From contig NZ_MZXV01000080.1 of NCBI RefSeq assembly GCF_003253745.1, forward strand, positions 124,001 through 188,000: a DNA stretch of 64,000 nt, given 5' to 3'. A program made the translations under genes and the position numbers. This document shows, piece by piece, positions 26,161 through 35,149 of the stretch. Numbering within the stretch: position 1 is the stretch's first letter; each line of letters begins with the position of its first letter. Source of the stretch: Mesorhizobium kowhaii (GTDB lineage Bacteria; Pseudomonadota; Alphaproteobacteria; Rhizobiales; Rhizobiaceae). The notes beneath the pieces are model-generated. The model did not search any database, was not told the DNA's origin, and was given only the letters and a program-made list of their open reading frames with translations.

Positions 26161-27693
26161 ATGGCGCAAGCCGCAATCGAGTTGATCGGCATCAACAAGA
26201 GTTTTGGCGCCGTGCGCGCCAACCGCGACATCAATCTGGAGATCGCACGCGGCACCATCCATGGCATTGTCGGCGAGAATGGCGCCGGCAAGTCGACGCT
26301 GATGTCGATCCTCTATGGGTTCTACCAGGCCGACAGCGGCGAGATCCGCGTCGGCGGCCAGCCGGCCTCGATCAAGACCCCCAATGACGCCATCGCGCTC
26401 GGCATCGGCATGGTGCATCAGCATTTCATGCTGGTCGACAATTTCACGGTGCTGGAAAACGTCATCCTCGGTGCCGAAAGCGATGCACTGCTGAAGCGAA
26501 GCATCGCCAAGGCGCGCTCCGAACTCGAACGCCTCGAACGCGAATACGGGCTGGAAGTCGATCCCGATGCGATCATCGAGGAACTGCCGGTCGGCCTTCA
26601 GCAGCGGGTGGAGATCCTCAAAGCGCTCTATCGCGGCGCCGAGATCCTGATCCTCGACGAGCCGACGGGCGTGCTGACACCAGCCGAGGCCGACCATCTG
26701 TTCCGCATCCTCAGGCAGTTGAAGGAACAGGGCAAGACGGTGGTGCTGATCACCCACAAATTGCGCGAGATCATGGCCATCACCGACACTGTGTCGGTGA
26801 TGCGTCAGGGCACGATGGTGGCGACGCGCGAGACCAAGAAGACCACCGTCGAGGAACTGGCCGAACTGATGGTCGGACGGCGCGTGCTGCTCAGGGTCGA
26901 AAAGGGCGAGGCCGACGCCGGCGCCATCAAGCTCGCGGTCAAGAACCTGACGGTGAAGGATACGCGCGGCGTCACCATGGTCGACGACATCTCCTTCGAC
27001 ATTCGCGCCGGCGAGATCGTCGGCATCGCCGGCGTCGCCGGCAACGGACAATCCGAACTGCTCGAGGCGATTTCCGGCATCAGGCGCGCCGTTTCCGGCT
27101 CGGTCATGCTCGACGGCAAGCCGATCGACCTGACGGGTGCCGCCGATCCCGGCGAACTGCGCGACCGCGGCCTCGCCCATGTGCCGGAGGATCGCCATCA
27201 TGTCGGGCTGGTGCTGGCCTTCGAGGAGAACGAGAATTCCATCCTCGGCTATCATGACGACCCGCGCTATTTGAAAGGCCCGTTCCTCAACATCGATGCC
27301 ATCCGAAACGATGCCAAGGACAAGATCGCCAAATACGACATCCGTCCGGCGGACTGCCGGTTGAAGACCGCCAATTTCTCCGGCGGCAACCAACAGAAGA
27401 TCGTACTGGCACGTGAGATGGAACAGGACCCCGGCGTGCTCATAGTCGGCCAGCCGACGCGCGGCGTCGATGTCGGCGCCATCGAGTTCATCCACAAGCG
27501 CCTGATCGCCATGCGCGACCAGGGCAAGGCGGTGCTGGTGGTGTCGGTCGAGCTGGACGAGATCCGTTCGCTCTCCGACCGCATCCTGGTGATGTTTGCT
27601 GGCCGCATCGTCGGCGAGCGCGGCCCGGAAGCAAGCGAAGGCGAGCTTGGCCTGCTGATGGCCGGCGTCGAGCATCAGGAGGCAGCCCAATGA
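26161..27693 (+). CDS. Nucleoside ABC transporter ATP-binding protein (two domains)
   Basis: Duplicated ABC ATPase of 510 residues that powers the BMP-type importer. The first domain has Walker A GENGAGKST (38-46) and ILILDEPTGVLTPAE, but a degenerate signature (LPVGLQQRVEIL). The second domain has a degenerate Walker A (GVAGNGQSELLE), an intact SGGNQQK signature and VGQPTRGVDVGA in place of a standard Walker B Glu. This asymmetric pattern is normal for the family. Its stop overlaps the first permease start (ATGA). Confidence 0.93.
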   Translation: MAQAAIELIGINKSFGAVRANRDINLEIARGTIHGIVGENGAGKSTLMSILYGFYQADSGEIRVGGQPASIKTPNDAIALGIGMVHQHFMLVDNFTVLENVILGAESDALLKRSIAKARSELERLEREYGLEVDPDAIIEELPVGLQQRVEILKALYRGAEILILDEPTGVLTPAEADHLFRILRQLKEQGKTVVLITHKLREIMAITDTVSVMRQGTMVATRETKKTTVEELAELMVGRRVLLRVEKGEADAGAIKLAVKNLTVKDTRGVTMVDDISFDIRAGEIVGIAGVAGNGQSELLEAISGIRRAVSGSVMLDGKPIDLTGAADPGELRDRGLAHVPEDRHHVGLVLAFEENENSILGYHDDPRYLKGPFLNIDAIRNDAKDKIAKYDIRPADCRLKTANFSGGNQQKIVLAREMEQDPGVLIVGQPTRGVDVGAIEFIHKRLIAMRDQGKAVLVVSVELDEIRSLSDRILVMFAGRIVGERGPEASEGELGLLMAGVEHQEAAQ

Positions 27694-28829
27694 GCACGCC
27701 TTACGCCAAATTGCCGGCCTGGGCCGACTACGGCCTGATCCCGGTGATCAACCTCTTCGTTGCTTTCGTCGTCGCCGGCTTCGTCGTGCTTCTGGTCGGC
27801 GAGAACCCGTTCCGCGCCGCCGTCATCCTGGTCGAGGGCGCCTTCGGCAAGGGCACAGGTATTGCCTTCACCCTGTTCTATGCCACCACATTCATCTTTA
27901 CCGGGCTTTCGGTGGCCGTGGCAGCGCATTGCGGCCTGTTCAACATCGGCACCGAGGGGCAGGCCTACATCGCCGGCCTCGGCATCGCCGTCGTCTGTCT
28001 TTCCTTCGACAGCGTGCTGCCGTGGTGGCTGACATTTCCGCTGGCCATCGTCGCTTCGGCGGTCGTGGGCGCGTTGTGGGGGCTTATCCCCGCCTATCTG
28101 CAGGCCAAGCGCGGCTCGCACATCGTCATCACCACCATCATGTTCAATTTCATCGCCGCCTCGATCATGGTTTACCTGCTGGTCGGCCCCTTGAAGCCGG
28201 CAGCCTCGCAAGCGCCGCAGACGCGCAACTTCTTCGCTGGCGCGGAATTGCCGAAGCTCAACTGGATCATCGAGCTGTTCGGCGCCAAGATCCGTTCGGC
28301 GCCGCTCAACATTTCCTTCCTGCTGGCGCTGATCATGGCCTTCCTGGTCTGGCTGCTGATCTGGCGCACCAAGCTCGGCTATGAGATGCGCACCTACGGT
28401 CACAGCCCGAAGGCGGCGCGCTATGCCGGCATTTCGGAAACCCGCATCATCATCACTGCTATGATGATCTCGGGCGCGCTCGCCGGAATGATGGCGCTCA
28501 ATCCGGTGATGGGCGACCAGCACAATGTCGCGATCGACTTTGTCTCCGGCGCCGGTTTCGTCGGCATCGCCGTGGCGCTGATGGGCCGCCTGCACCCGAT
28601 CGGCATCGTGCTGGCGGCGATCCTGTTCGGCATGCTCTACCAGGGCGGCGCCGAGCTTGCCTTCGAGATGCCGGCGATCAGCCGTGACATGATCGTCATC
28701 ATCCAGGGTCTGGTCATCCTGTTCGCCGGCGCGCTCGAGCACATGTTCCGGCCTTACATTCAGGCGCTGTTCGCCTCTTTCAGTCCGCGATCGGTCGGCA
28801 TGGAAGCGGTCAAGGGGAAGGGTGCCTGA
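27690..28829 (+). CDS. Nucleoside ABC transporter permease 1
   Basis: Inner-membrane permease of 379 residues with about nine hydrophobic segments, of the branched-chain/ribose permease superfamily. Recognisable stretches include FNIGTEGQAYIAGLG, AKRGSHIVITTIMFNFIA and YEMRTYGHSPKAARYAGIS, the last being the cytoplasmic coupling loop. It starts inside the ATPase gene's stop codon and is followed by permease 2 after one base, so the ATPase and two permeases are co-translated. Confidence 0.92.
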   Translation: MSTPYAKLPAWADYGLIPVINLFVAFVVAGFVVLLVGENPFRAAVILVEGAFGKGTGIAFTLFYATTFIFTGLSVAVAAHCGLFNIGTEGQAYIAGLGIAVVCLSFDSVLPWWLTFPLAIVASAVVGALWGLIPAYLQAKRGSHIVITTIMFNFIAASIMVYLLVGPLKPAASQAPQTRNFFAGAELPKLNWIIELFGAKIRSAPLNISFLLALIMAFLVWLLIWRTKLGYEMRTYGHSPKAARYAGISETRIIITAMMISGALAGMMALNPVMGDQHNVAIDFVSGAGFVGIAVALMGRLHPIGIVLAAILFGMLYQGGAELAFEMPAISRDMIVIIQGLVILFAGALEHMFRPYIQALFASFSPRSVGMEAVKGKGA

Positions 28830-28830
28830 A

Positions 28831-29802
28831 ATGGATGTGTTCAACGCAATCGTCCAGACATTGGACTCGACCATCCGCCTCTCGGTGCCGCTGCTGCTCG
28901 CCTGCCTCGCCGGCCTCTATTCGGAACGCGCCGGCATCTTCGACATCGGCCTCGAAGGCAAGATGCTGGTCGGCGCCTTCGCGGGTGCGGCGGCGGCTTC
29001 CGTGTTCCATTCGGCCTTTCTCGGCCTCGGCATGGCCATCCTGATCTCGGTCGCGTTTGCCATGATCCACGGCTTTGCCTCGATCACCCATCGCGGCAAC
29101 CAGATCGTCTCCGGCGTGGCGATCAATTTCATCGCCGCCGGATCGACCATCATCCTCGGCCAGGCCTGGTTCCAGCAAGGCGGGCGCACGCCGGCGCTGC
29201 AACCAGGTGAGCGCTTCGAGGCCATCACGTGGCCTGGCGCCGGTGCCATCCACGATGTGCCGATCCTAGGGCCGATCTATTCGGAACTGATCTCCGGCCA
29301 CTCGATCCTGGTCTATCTCGCTTTCCTGATGGTGCCGTTCACCTGGTGGGTGCTGTTTCGCACCCGCTTCGGCCTGCGGCTGCGCGCCGTCGGCGAGAAC
29401 CCGGCCGCGGTCGACACCGCCGGCATTTCCGTCGCCTGGCTGCGCTACCGGGCGCTGATCTGCACCGGCGTGCTGACCGGCATCGCCGGCGCCTATCTGT
29501 CGATGGTGCAGAATGGCGGCTTCGTGAAGGACATGACCGCCGGCAAGGGTTACATCGCGCTGGCGGCGCTGATCTTTGCCAAATGGAAGCCGGTCAACGC
29601 CATGTTCGCCTGCTTGCTGTTCGGTTTCCTCGACGCACTGTCGATCCGCTTGCAAGGCTCGCCGTTGCCCATCATCGGCAAGGTGCCGGTGCAGTTCATG
29701 CAGGCACTGCCTTACATCCTCACCGTCATCCTGCTCGCCGGCTTCATCGGCAAGGCGATCCCGCCGCGCGCCGGCGGCGTGCCTTACGTGAAGGAACGCT
29801 GA
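28831..29802 (+). CDS. Nucleoside ABC transporter permease 2
   Basis: Second permease subunit, 323 residues, about eight membrane segments. FDIGLEGKMLVGAFAGAAAA near the N-terminus and the coupling region LRLRAVGENPAAVDTAGISV are characteristic. Start ATG at 28831 has GGGAAGGG upstream; GTG at 28822 would overlap the previous stop. It pairs with permease 1 to form the channel of the nucleoside importer. A repeat element separates it from cdd. Confidence 0.92.
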   Translation: MDVFNAIVQTLDSTIRLSVPLLLACLAGLYSERAGIFDIGLEGKMLVGAFAGAAAASVFHSAFLGLGMAILISVAFAMIHGFASITHRGNQIVSGVAINFIAAGSTIILGQAWFQQGGRTPALQPGERFEAITWPGAGAIHDVPILGPIYSELISGHSILVYLAFLMVPFTWWVLFRTRFGLRLRAVGENPAAVDTAGISVAWLRYRALICTGVLTGIAGAYLSMVQNGGFVKDMTAGKGYIALAALIFAKWKPVNAMFACLLFGFLDALSIRLQGSPLPIIGKVPVQFMQALPYILTVILLAGFIGKAIPPRAGGVPYVKER

Positions 29803-29829
29803 GCCGAAGCGGGGTCGGCTCAGGCCAAG

Positions 29830-29935
29830 GCATGTCGCTCAAAAGTGGTCCCGGTTTTGGGACAACGGACTTAAAGCGCGTCACAAGAATCCGTTTCGAC
29901 GCGACGCGCTTTAAGCGGGAGTGCCGGGTTTTGGA
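29830..29935. repeat. Intergenic repeat with 12-bp inverted ends
   Basis: AAAAGTGGTCCCGGTTTTGG (29840-29859) matches the second repeat type seen at 23281. It is followed by TTAAAGCGCGTC (29871-29882) and its exact complement GACGCGCTTTAA (29903-29914), a 12-bp stem with a 20-base loop. It lies between permease 2 and cdd and may act on the polycistronic mRNA. Confidence 0.7.
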
Positions 29936-29960
29936 CACGATCATCGGAGAGAACAAACTA

Positions 29961-30353
29961 ATGTCGCATGATCTGTTCGAAGCGGCCAAAGCTGCCATGT
30001 CCAAGGCCTATGCGCCCTATTCGAAGTTTCGGGTGGGCGCCGCCTTGCGCACCGAGGACGGGCGCGTCTTTGCCGGCGCCAATGTCGAAATCGCCTCCTA
30101 TCCGGAAGGCTGGTGCGCCGAGACCACCGCGCTTGGTCACTACATCATGGGTGGCGGCGGCAAGATCGTGGAAATCGCCGTCCTTGCCGAACGCATGGCG
30201 AAATGCTCGCCTTGCGGCGGCTGCCGGCAGCGGCTGGCCGAATTCTGCCGGCCGGAAACAAAACTCTATCTCTGCGACAATGCCGGCGTGGCCGAGACCG
30301 TGACCATGGGCGAGATGCTGCCCTACGGTTTCCGCGGCGACATTTTGAAATGA
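29961..30353 (+). CDS. cdd: Cytidine deaminase
   Basis: Homotetrameric-type cytidine deaminase, 130 residues, converting cytidine or deoxycytidine to uridine or deoxyuridine. Zinc ligands Cys52, Cys85 and Cys88 and the catalytic Glu54 are visible in GWCAETTALG and CSPCGGCRQ. The substrate-binding FRVGAALRTEDGRVFAGANVE is intact. Its stop TGA overlaps the first of four hexapeptide mini-ORFs that lead to the phosphorylase gene. Confidence 0.95.
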   Translation: MSHDLFEAAKAAMSKAYAPYSKFRVGAALRTEDGRVFAGANVEIASYPEGWCAETTALGHYIMGGGGKIVEIAVLAERMAKCSPCGGCRQRLAEFCRPETKLYLCDNAGVAETVTMGEMLPYGFRGDILK

Positions 30354-30421
30354 AGACCTGGTTGAAATGAAAACCTGGTTGAAATGAAGAACTGGCTGAA
30401 ATGAAGAGTTGGCTGCAATGA
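30350..30421 (+). repeat. Four 17-bp tandem repeats forming overlapping hexapeptide mini-ORFs
   Basis: Four imperfect 17-base units (consensus ATGAAGACCTGGTTGAA) span the gap between cdd and the phosphorylase gene. Each unit is a complete ORF of six codons: MKTWLK, MKTWLK, MKNWLK, MKSWLQ, at 30350-30370, 30367-30387, 30384-30404 and 30401-30421. Every stop overlaps the next start as ATGA, and the chain begins at the cdd stop and ends at the phosphorylase ATG. No Shine-Dalgarno lies between. The result is a run of five coupled restart sites. Confidence 0.85.
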
Positions 30422-31227
30422 CGGAAAAGGCGCTGGACCATCTCGTCGAACGGCTGGACGGCCTGGCGCCGTCGACCGCACTGGTGCTGGGTTCGGGCCT
30501 GGGCGGGCTGGTCGACCAGATCGAGGATCCGATCCGCGTTTCCTACGCCGACCTGCCGGGCTTTCCCAGAAGCGGCGTCACCGGCCATGCCGGCGAAGTG
30601 GTGGCGGGGCTGTTTGCCGGCGTGCCGGTGCTGATGCTGTCCGGCCGCGCCCACTACTACGAGCACGGCAACGCGGCTGCGATGCGGCCGGCACTGGAAG
30701 TGCTTGCCGGTATCGGCATCACAAAACTGATCCTCACCAATGCCGCCGGCTCGGTCGATCCCGACATGCCGCCGGGCTCGGTCATGCTGATATCGGACCA
30801 CATCAATTTCTCGGGCACCAATCCGCTGATTGGCGAGCCCAGCGACCGCCGCTTTGTCGGCCTGACCGAAGCCTATGACGCCGGCATCCGCAAGGCGATC
30901 GAACGCGCGGCGAAGGCGACCGGCACAGCACTTCACAAGGGCGTCTACATGTGGTTCTCGGGCCCTTGCTTCGAAACCCCCGCCGAAATCCGCATGGCGC
31001 GCATCATGGGCGCCAATGCGGTCGGCATGTCGACCGTGCCGGAGGTCATTCTTGCCCGCTTCCTCGGACTGCGCGTCGCCGCCTGCTCGGTCATCACCAA
31101 TTTGGCGGCCGGCATGACCGGCGCCGAGCTTTCGCACCAGGAGACCAAGGACATGGCGCCGGTCGGTGGCGCGCGGCTGGCGACGATCCTGCAGCGCGTG
31201 TTCCGCGACGGACTGCTGGAGAGCTGA
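30418..31227 (+). CDS. Purine-nucleoside phosphorylase
   Basis: Family 2 (PNP/MTAP, PunA/XapA-like) phosphorylase of 269 residues, cleaving purine nucleosides with phosphate to base and (deoxy)ribose 1-phosphate. Phosphate-binding GSGLGGLVDQIE, GRAHYYEHGNAAAMRP, LTNAAGSV and the base pocket WFSGPCFETPAEIRM plus SVITNLAAGM are all present. ATG at 30418 overlaps the last mini-ORF stop; the stop overlaps deoA as TGATG. A product of deoA and this enzyme, deoxyribose or ribose phosphate, links to rbsK at 58.5 kb. Confidence 0.93.
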   Translation: MTEKALDHLVERLDGLAPSTALVLGSGLGGLVDQIEDPIRVSYADLPGFPRSGVTGHAGEVVAGLFAGVPVLMLSGRAHYYEHGNAAAMRPALEVLAGIGITKLILTNAAGSVDPDMPPGSVMLISDHINFSGTNPLIGEPSDRRFVGLTEAYDAGIRKAIERAAKATGTALHKGVYMWFSGPCFETPAEIRMARIMGANAVGMSTVPEVILARFLGLRVAACSVITNLAAGMTGAELSHQETKDMAPVGGARLATILQRVFRDGLLES

Positions 31228-32546
31228 TGCTTCCCCAGGAAATCATCCGACGCAAGCGCGATGGCCTGAAACTGTCGGCGCAGGAGATCGCCGGCTTCGT
31301 CGAGGGCGTCACCGAAGGGGTCGTTTCGGACGGCCAGGTCGGCGCCTTCGCCATGGCGGTGTTCTTCAACAGTATGAGCCGCGACGAGGCCGTGGCGCTG
31401 ACACTGGCGATGCGCGATTCCGGTGACGTGCTCGACTGGTCGGACCTGCCCGGCCCGGTCACCGACAAGCATTCGACAGGCGGCGTCGGCGACAATGTTT
31501 CGCTGATGCTGGCGCCGATCGTCGCCGCCTGCGGCGCTTATGTGCCGATGATTTCCGGCCGTGGCCTTGGCCATACCGGCGGCACGCTGGACAAAATGGA
31601 TGCCATCCCCGGCTATGCCAGCCAGCCCGATATCGCGCTGTTTCGCAAGGCTGTGCTTGAAACCGGTTGCGCCATCATCGGCCAGACCGCCGACCTCGCG
31701 CCGGCCGATCGCCGGCTCTACGCGATCCGCGATGTCACCGGCACGGTCGAATCGGTGCCGCTGATCACCGCTTCGATCCTGTCGAAGAAGCTGGCGGCCG
31801 GGCTGCAATCGCTGGTGCTCGACGTCAAGGTCGGCAACGGCGCCTTCATGGAAAAGTCACGCGATGCGACCGCACTCGCCAGCAGCCTTGTCGAGATCGC
31901 CAATGGTGCCGGGTTGAAGGCCTCGGCGTTGATCACCGGCATGAACGAGCCGCTGGCGTCGGCCGCCGGCAACGCGGTTGAGGTGCGCAACGCCGTCGAT
32001 TTCCTCACCGGCCGTCTTCGTGATCGTCGGCTGGAAGACGTGACGCTGGCGCTCGCCGCCGAGATGCTGCAGTCGGCAGGACTGGTGTCGTCCAACCAGG
32101 ATGGCATGCGGCGCGCCACTGAGACGCTTGCCAGCGGCCGCGCCGCCGCCACTTTCGCGCGCATGGTCGCCGCGCTCGGCGGCCCCACCGATTTCATCGA
32201 GAAGCCAGAAAAATACCTGCCGGAAGCGGCGACCGAGTTTGCCGTCAAGGCGACCGAAAACGGCTTCGTCACCGGCATAGCGACCCGCGACATCGGGCTC
32301 GCGGTGGTTGGCCTGGGAGGCGGACGCACGCGGCCGGACGACAAGGTCGACCCCGCGGTCGGTATCACCAGGCTGCTGCCGGTCGGCGCGGAGGTTCGGA
32401 CTGGCGAGCCGCTGGCGCTGGTCCATGCCCGCTCATTGGCCGATGCCGAGGCGGCCGCCGCCGCCGTGATTTCGGCCTATGCGATCGGGGCTTCGAAGCC
32501 GGCCGCCGACAAGTCGGTCATCCGGCGGATTCTTCCGCGGGGCTAG
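31227..32546 (+). CDS. deoA: Thymidine phosphorylase
   Basis: Cleaves thymidine and deoxyuridine to base and 2-deoxyribose 1-phosphate. The 439-residue protein has the phosphate-binding KHSTGGVGDNVSLMLAP, SGRGLGHTGGTLDKM and the lysine region VGNGAFMEKSRDATALA typical of the family. It begins within the phosphorylase stop codon (TGATG), so the last three enzymes of the salvage operon are co-translated. Its end abuts an intergenic repeat. Confidence 0.95.
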   Translation: MLPQEIIRRKRDGLKLSAQEIAGFVEGVTEGVVSDGQVGAFAMAVFFNSMSRDEAVALTLAMRDSGDVLDWSDLPGPVTDKHSTGGVGDNVSLMLAPIVAACGAYVPMISGRGLGHTGGTLDKMDAIPGYASQPDIALFRKAVLETGCAIIGQTADLAPADRRLYAIRDVTGTVESVPLITASILSKKLAAGLQSLVLDVKVGNGAFMEKSRDATALASSLVEIANGAGLKASALITGMNEPLASAAGNAVEVRNAVDFLTGRLRDRRLEDVTLALAAEMLQSAGLVSSNQDGMRRATETLASGRAAATFARMVAALGGPTDFIEKPEKYLPEAATEFAVKATENGFVTGIATRDIGLAVVGLGGGRTRPDDKVDPAVGITRLLPVGAEVRTGEPLALVHARSLADAEAAAAAVISAYAIGASKPAADKSVIRRILPRG

Positions 32547-32603
32547 AGCGGTTCAGCGCAATTTCGGACGGAAAACCGTTTCACACTTTTCCTGGAATGC
32601 TCT
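32547..32603. repeat. Palindromic intergenic repeat, copy 3
   Basis: Reads AGAGCGGTTCAGCGCAATTT, then GGACGGAAAACCGTTTCACA and CTTTTCCTGGAATGCTCT: the reverse orientation of the 41016 copy. It lies between the convergent deoA and protease genes and could form the end structure of both transcripts. Confidence 0.8.
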
Positions 32604-32605
32604 CG

Positions 32606-33169
32606 CTACTGGACGAGCAGCAGCGTGCCATTCTCGGCCTGGAATTTGCCAAGCCGATTGAGGAAGCTCATCCCGATCAGGTTGGTGTGCAGCGCCTTGT
32701 CGTCGAGCACGATGGTCTGGACGTCATTGACCGTGATGCTGCCGATCTGCAGGCGGTCGATCATTGCCACGGCAGCCTTGATCGAGCCATTGGCGGTGCT
32801 GACCTCGTGACTGAAGTCGGAAGGGTTCAGCGACAGGCCGATCCTGCGTGCCGTCGAGGTGTTGATGGCAACCAGCGTGGCGCCGGTGTCGATCATGCCG
32901 TCGACCTGACGTCCGTTGAGCTTGAAGGCCGACGAGAAATGTCCGCGTTCGTCTGCCGTAACGATGACCTTGCGGCCAAGCGCCAGCGGCGCGGCCGGCT
33001 TGCCGGGCACCGATGCCAGATTGACGTCCGGCTGGACTTCGACCGCAGGTTTGCTCGTCGCCGCCGATTTCAGCAGGTTTTCGATGATTTGCGGATTCGA
33101 CTGATACACGATCGGTATCGATGCCGATGTACCGGCGAAAACGCCAAGGATGAGAAGCTTGCGCAGCAT
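32606..33169 (-). CDS. Retropepsin-like aspartic protease, TIGR02281 type
   Basis: A 187-residue clan AA aspartic protease of the single-lobe type that acts as a dimer. An N-terminal hydrophobic anchor (LLILGVFAGTSASIPIVY) suggests membrane attachment facing the periplasm. The active motif is MIDTGATLVAIN with Asp94, and the later IGMSFLNRLGKF forms the second conserved block. Substrates are unknown; the family is frequent in alphaproteobacteria. It is unrelated by function to the neighbouring salvage genes. Confidence 0.9.
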   Translation of the reverse strand: MLRKLLILGVFAGTSASIPIVYQSNPQIIENLLKSAATSKPAVEVQPDVNLASVPGKPAAPLALGRKVIVTADERGHFSSAFKLNGRQVDGMIDTGATLVAINTSTARRIGLSLNPSDFSHEVSTANGSIKAAVAMIDRLQIGSITVNDVQTIVLDDKALHTNLIGMSFLNRLGKFQAENGTLLLVQ

Positions 33170-33264
33170 GGATCGGCCTTCGTGACGGCCGATCCTTAAG
33201 CCCGCATGGTGTTTGCCGCTTTAACGCGCGCCAAAACCACGCCTTTGCGTAAACAATTGGTAAA

Positions 33265-33894
33265 TTACTTGGTCCCGTACATACGATCGCCGGCATCGCC
33301 GAGGCCGGGCATGATGTAGCCCTTCTCGTTGAGCTGGCGGTCGATGGAGGCGGTGAAGACGGGAACGTCCGGATGCGCCTTGGTGAAGCGCTCGATGCCT
33401 TCGGGTGCCGCCAGCAGGCAGAGGAAGCGGATGTTGGTGGCGCCGCGCTCTTTCAATTTGTCGACCGCCGCGATCGCCGAATTGGCGGTGGCCAGCATCG
33501 GATCGACGACGATGACCAGCCGGTCGGCGAGGTCGCTCGGCGCCTTGAAGAAATACTCGACCGCCTCCAGCGTTTCGTGATCGCGGTAGAGGCCGACATG
33601 GGCGACGCGGGCCGCCGGCACCAGGTCGAGCAGGCCTTCCAGCAAGCCGTTGCCGGCGCGCAGCACCGAGGCGAAGACCAGCTTCTTGCCCTCCAGCGTC
33701 GGCGCTTCCATCGTCTCCATCGGTGTCTCGATCGATGTCGTCGTCAGTTCGAGGTTGCGGGTGACCTCGTAGCCGAGCAGCAGCGAGATCTCGCGCAGCA
33801 GCCGCCTGAAGCCGGCCGTCGAGGTCTCCTTCTTGCGCATGATGGTCAGCTTGTGCTGGACAAGCGGATGGTCGACGACGGTGACGCCCTGCAT
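33265..33894 (-). CDS. upp: Uracil phosphoribosyltransferase
   Basis: Salvages uracil with PRPP to UMP; 209 residues, full length. The PRPP-binding loop is [21 protein letters not shown] (split around residue 130), with the usual TGGSA partly replaced by TANSA. The uracil-binding C-terminal region [31 protein letters not shown] is intact. It lies 146 bp downstream of add in the same direction and completes the route from cytidine via uridine to UMP begun by cdd and a phosphorylase. Confidence 0.96.
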   Translation of the reverse strand: MQGVTVVDHPLVQHKLTIMRKKETSTAGFRRLLREISLLLGYEVTRNLELTTTSIETPMETMEAPTLEGKKLVFASVLRAGNGLLEGLLDLVPAARVAHVGLYRDHETLEAVEYFFKAPSDLADRLVIVVDPMLATANSAIAAVDKLKERGATNIRFLCLLAAPEGIERFTKAHPDVPVFTASIDRQLNEKGYIMPGLGDAGDRMYGTK

Positions 33895-34040
33895 GGTGTT
33901 CTCCTGATGCCTGCGCCCGAAAGTGCACGCATGGTCCTCTCGGACGCACCGCGCTTCAAGCTGCTTGAGCGAACCCTAGCGGCAATGCGCCGGCCAAGGA
34001 ACCGCTTGGCCTGCACCGACCACAGCTTTGTCGGAAGAAA

Positions 34041-35015
34041 TCAGCGAGCGGCGCCGTTGAGGCGGGCAAGAAGCGCGGTCTTGGTCTTTCGGTCGACGAA
34101 AGCGGCCTCGATGGCCGTTCTGGTGACGGCAGTCAGCGCCTTTTCGTTCATCGAGAAATGCTCGGCGGCGATGTCATATTCGCGCTTCAGCGAGGTCCAG
34201 AAATAGGGTGGATCGTCGGAATTGAGCGTCACCTTGCAGCCGGCCGCCTGCAGGGCCGGAAAGGGGTGGTCGGCGAAACTGTCGAACACCTTGAGCGCGA
34301 TGTTGGAACCGGGGCAGCACTCCAGCACGACGCCCTCATCAGCAATGCGCCGGACAAGGTCCGGGTTTTCGATGGCGCGCACGCCATGGCCGATGCGGGA
34401 GGGACGGATGTGATCGAGCGCCGCCTTGACGGTCTCCCAGCCGGTCAGTTCGCCGGCATGGATGGTGATGCCGAGCCCGGCCTCGCGCGCGATCTCGAAG
34501 GCCCTGACATAGTCCTCCATGTCGCCGATGCGCTCGTCGCCGGCGACGCCGAAGCCGGTGACCAGCGGATGCCCGCAGCGCGCCGCGAAGCGCGCCGCCT
34601 GCTCGATCGACTCGACGCCGACATGGCGCACGCCGGTGACGATCATGCGGCCCTCGATGCCGGTCTTGGCCTTGGCCCGGGCCATGCCTTCGCCAAGCGC
34701 GTCTGTATAGGCCTTGGGCGACAGCCCGGCCTTCTTGGCATGGTCGGGCGAAGTGAACACCTCGGAATAGATGGCACCGTCGCGGGCGAGGCTGGTCAGA
34801 TAATGGTCGGCCAGCCGCGCATAGTCCTCCTCCGTCCGGAACAGATCGGAGGAGAAATCGTAGGCCGCGAGGAAGGATGTGAAATCATGCCAGACGAAGG
34901 AACCGTTCTGGATATAGGGCGCGGTATCCTTGCCGTATTTCTGCGCCTGGCGGATGACGAGTTCGGGCGCCGCTGCCCCTTCAATGTGGCAGTGCAATTC
35001 CGCTTTCAAAGGCAT
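34041..35015 (-). CDS. add: Adenosine deaminase
   Basis: Zinc metalloenzyme that converts adenosine to inosine; 324 residues. The metal-binding HCHIEGA near the N-terminus, TIHAGELTGWE, the RIGHGVRAIE stretch and LNSDDPPYF with the paired aspartates are characteristic. It complements the purine phosphorylase at 30.4 kb, which prefers inosine or guanosine in this family. Possibly co-transcribed with upp downstream; 134 bp separate it from the divergent ubiE. Confidence 0.94.
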   Translation of the reverse strand: MPLKAELHCHIEGAAAPELVIRQAQKYGKDTAPYIQNGSFVWHDFTSFLAAYDFSSDLFRTEEDYARLADHYLTSLARDGAIYSEVFTSPDHAKKAGLSPKAYTDALGEGMARAKAKTGIEGRMIVTGVRHVGVESIEQAARFAARCGHPLVTGFGVAGDERIGDMEDYVRAFEIAREAGLGITIHAGELTGWETVKAALDHIRPSRIGHGVRAIENPDLVRRIADEGVVLECCPGSNIALKVFDSFADHPFPALQAAGCKVTLNSDDPPYFWTSLKREYDIAAEHFSMNEKALTAVTRTAIEAAFVDRKTKTALLARLNGAAR

Positions 35016-35149
35016 TCAATCATCCCGTCTGTCAGTCCAGGTCTTGAAAACCCAACACCTGGAAGCGCGGCTGAACACCGCGCCTTAAACAATAGCGCCC
35101 GCACCATCGATCGGCTATGGTCCCGCCGGTTTTATGACGGATCAAAAAA

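Noticed and set aside
30350-30421. Mini-ORF region as a CRISPR or phage repeat
   Set aside because: Units are contiguous 17-mers with no spacers; the overlap with start and stop codons explains them better.
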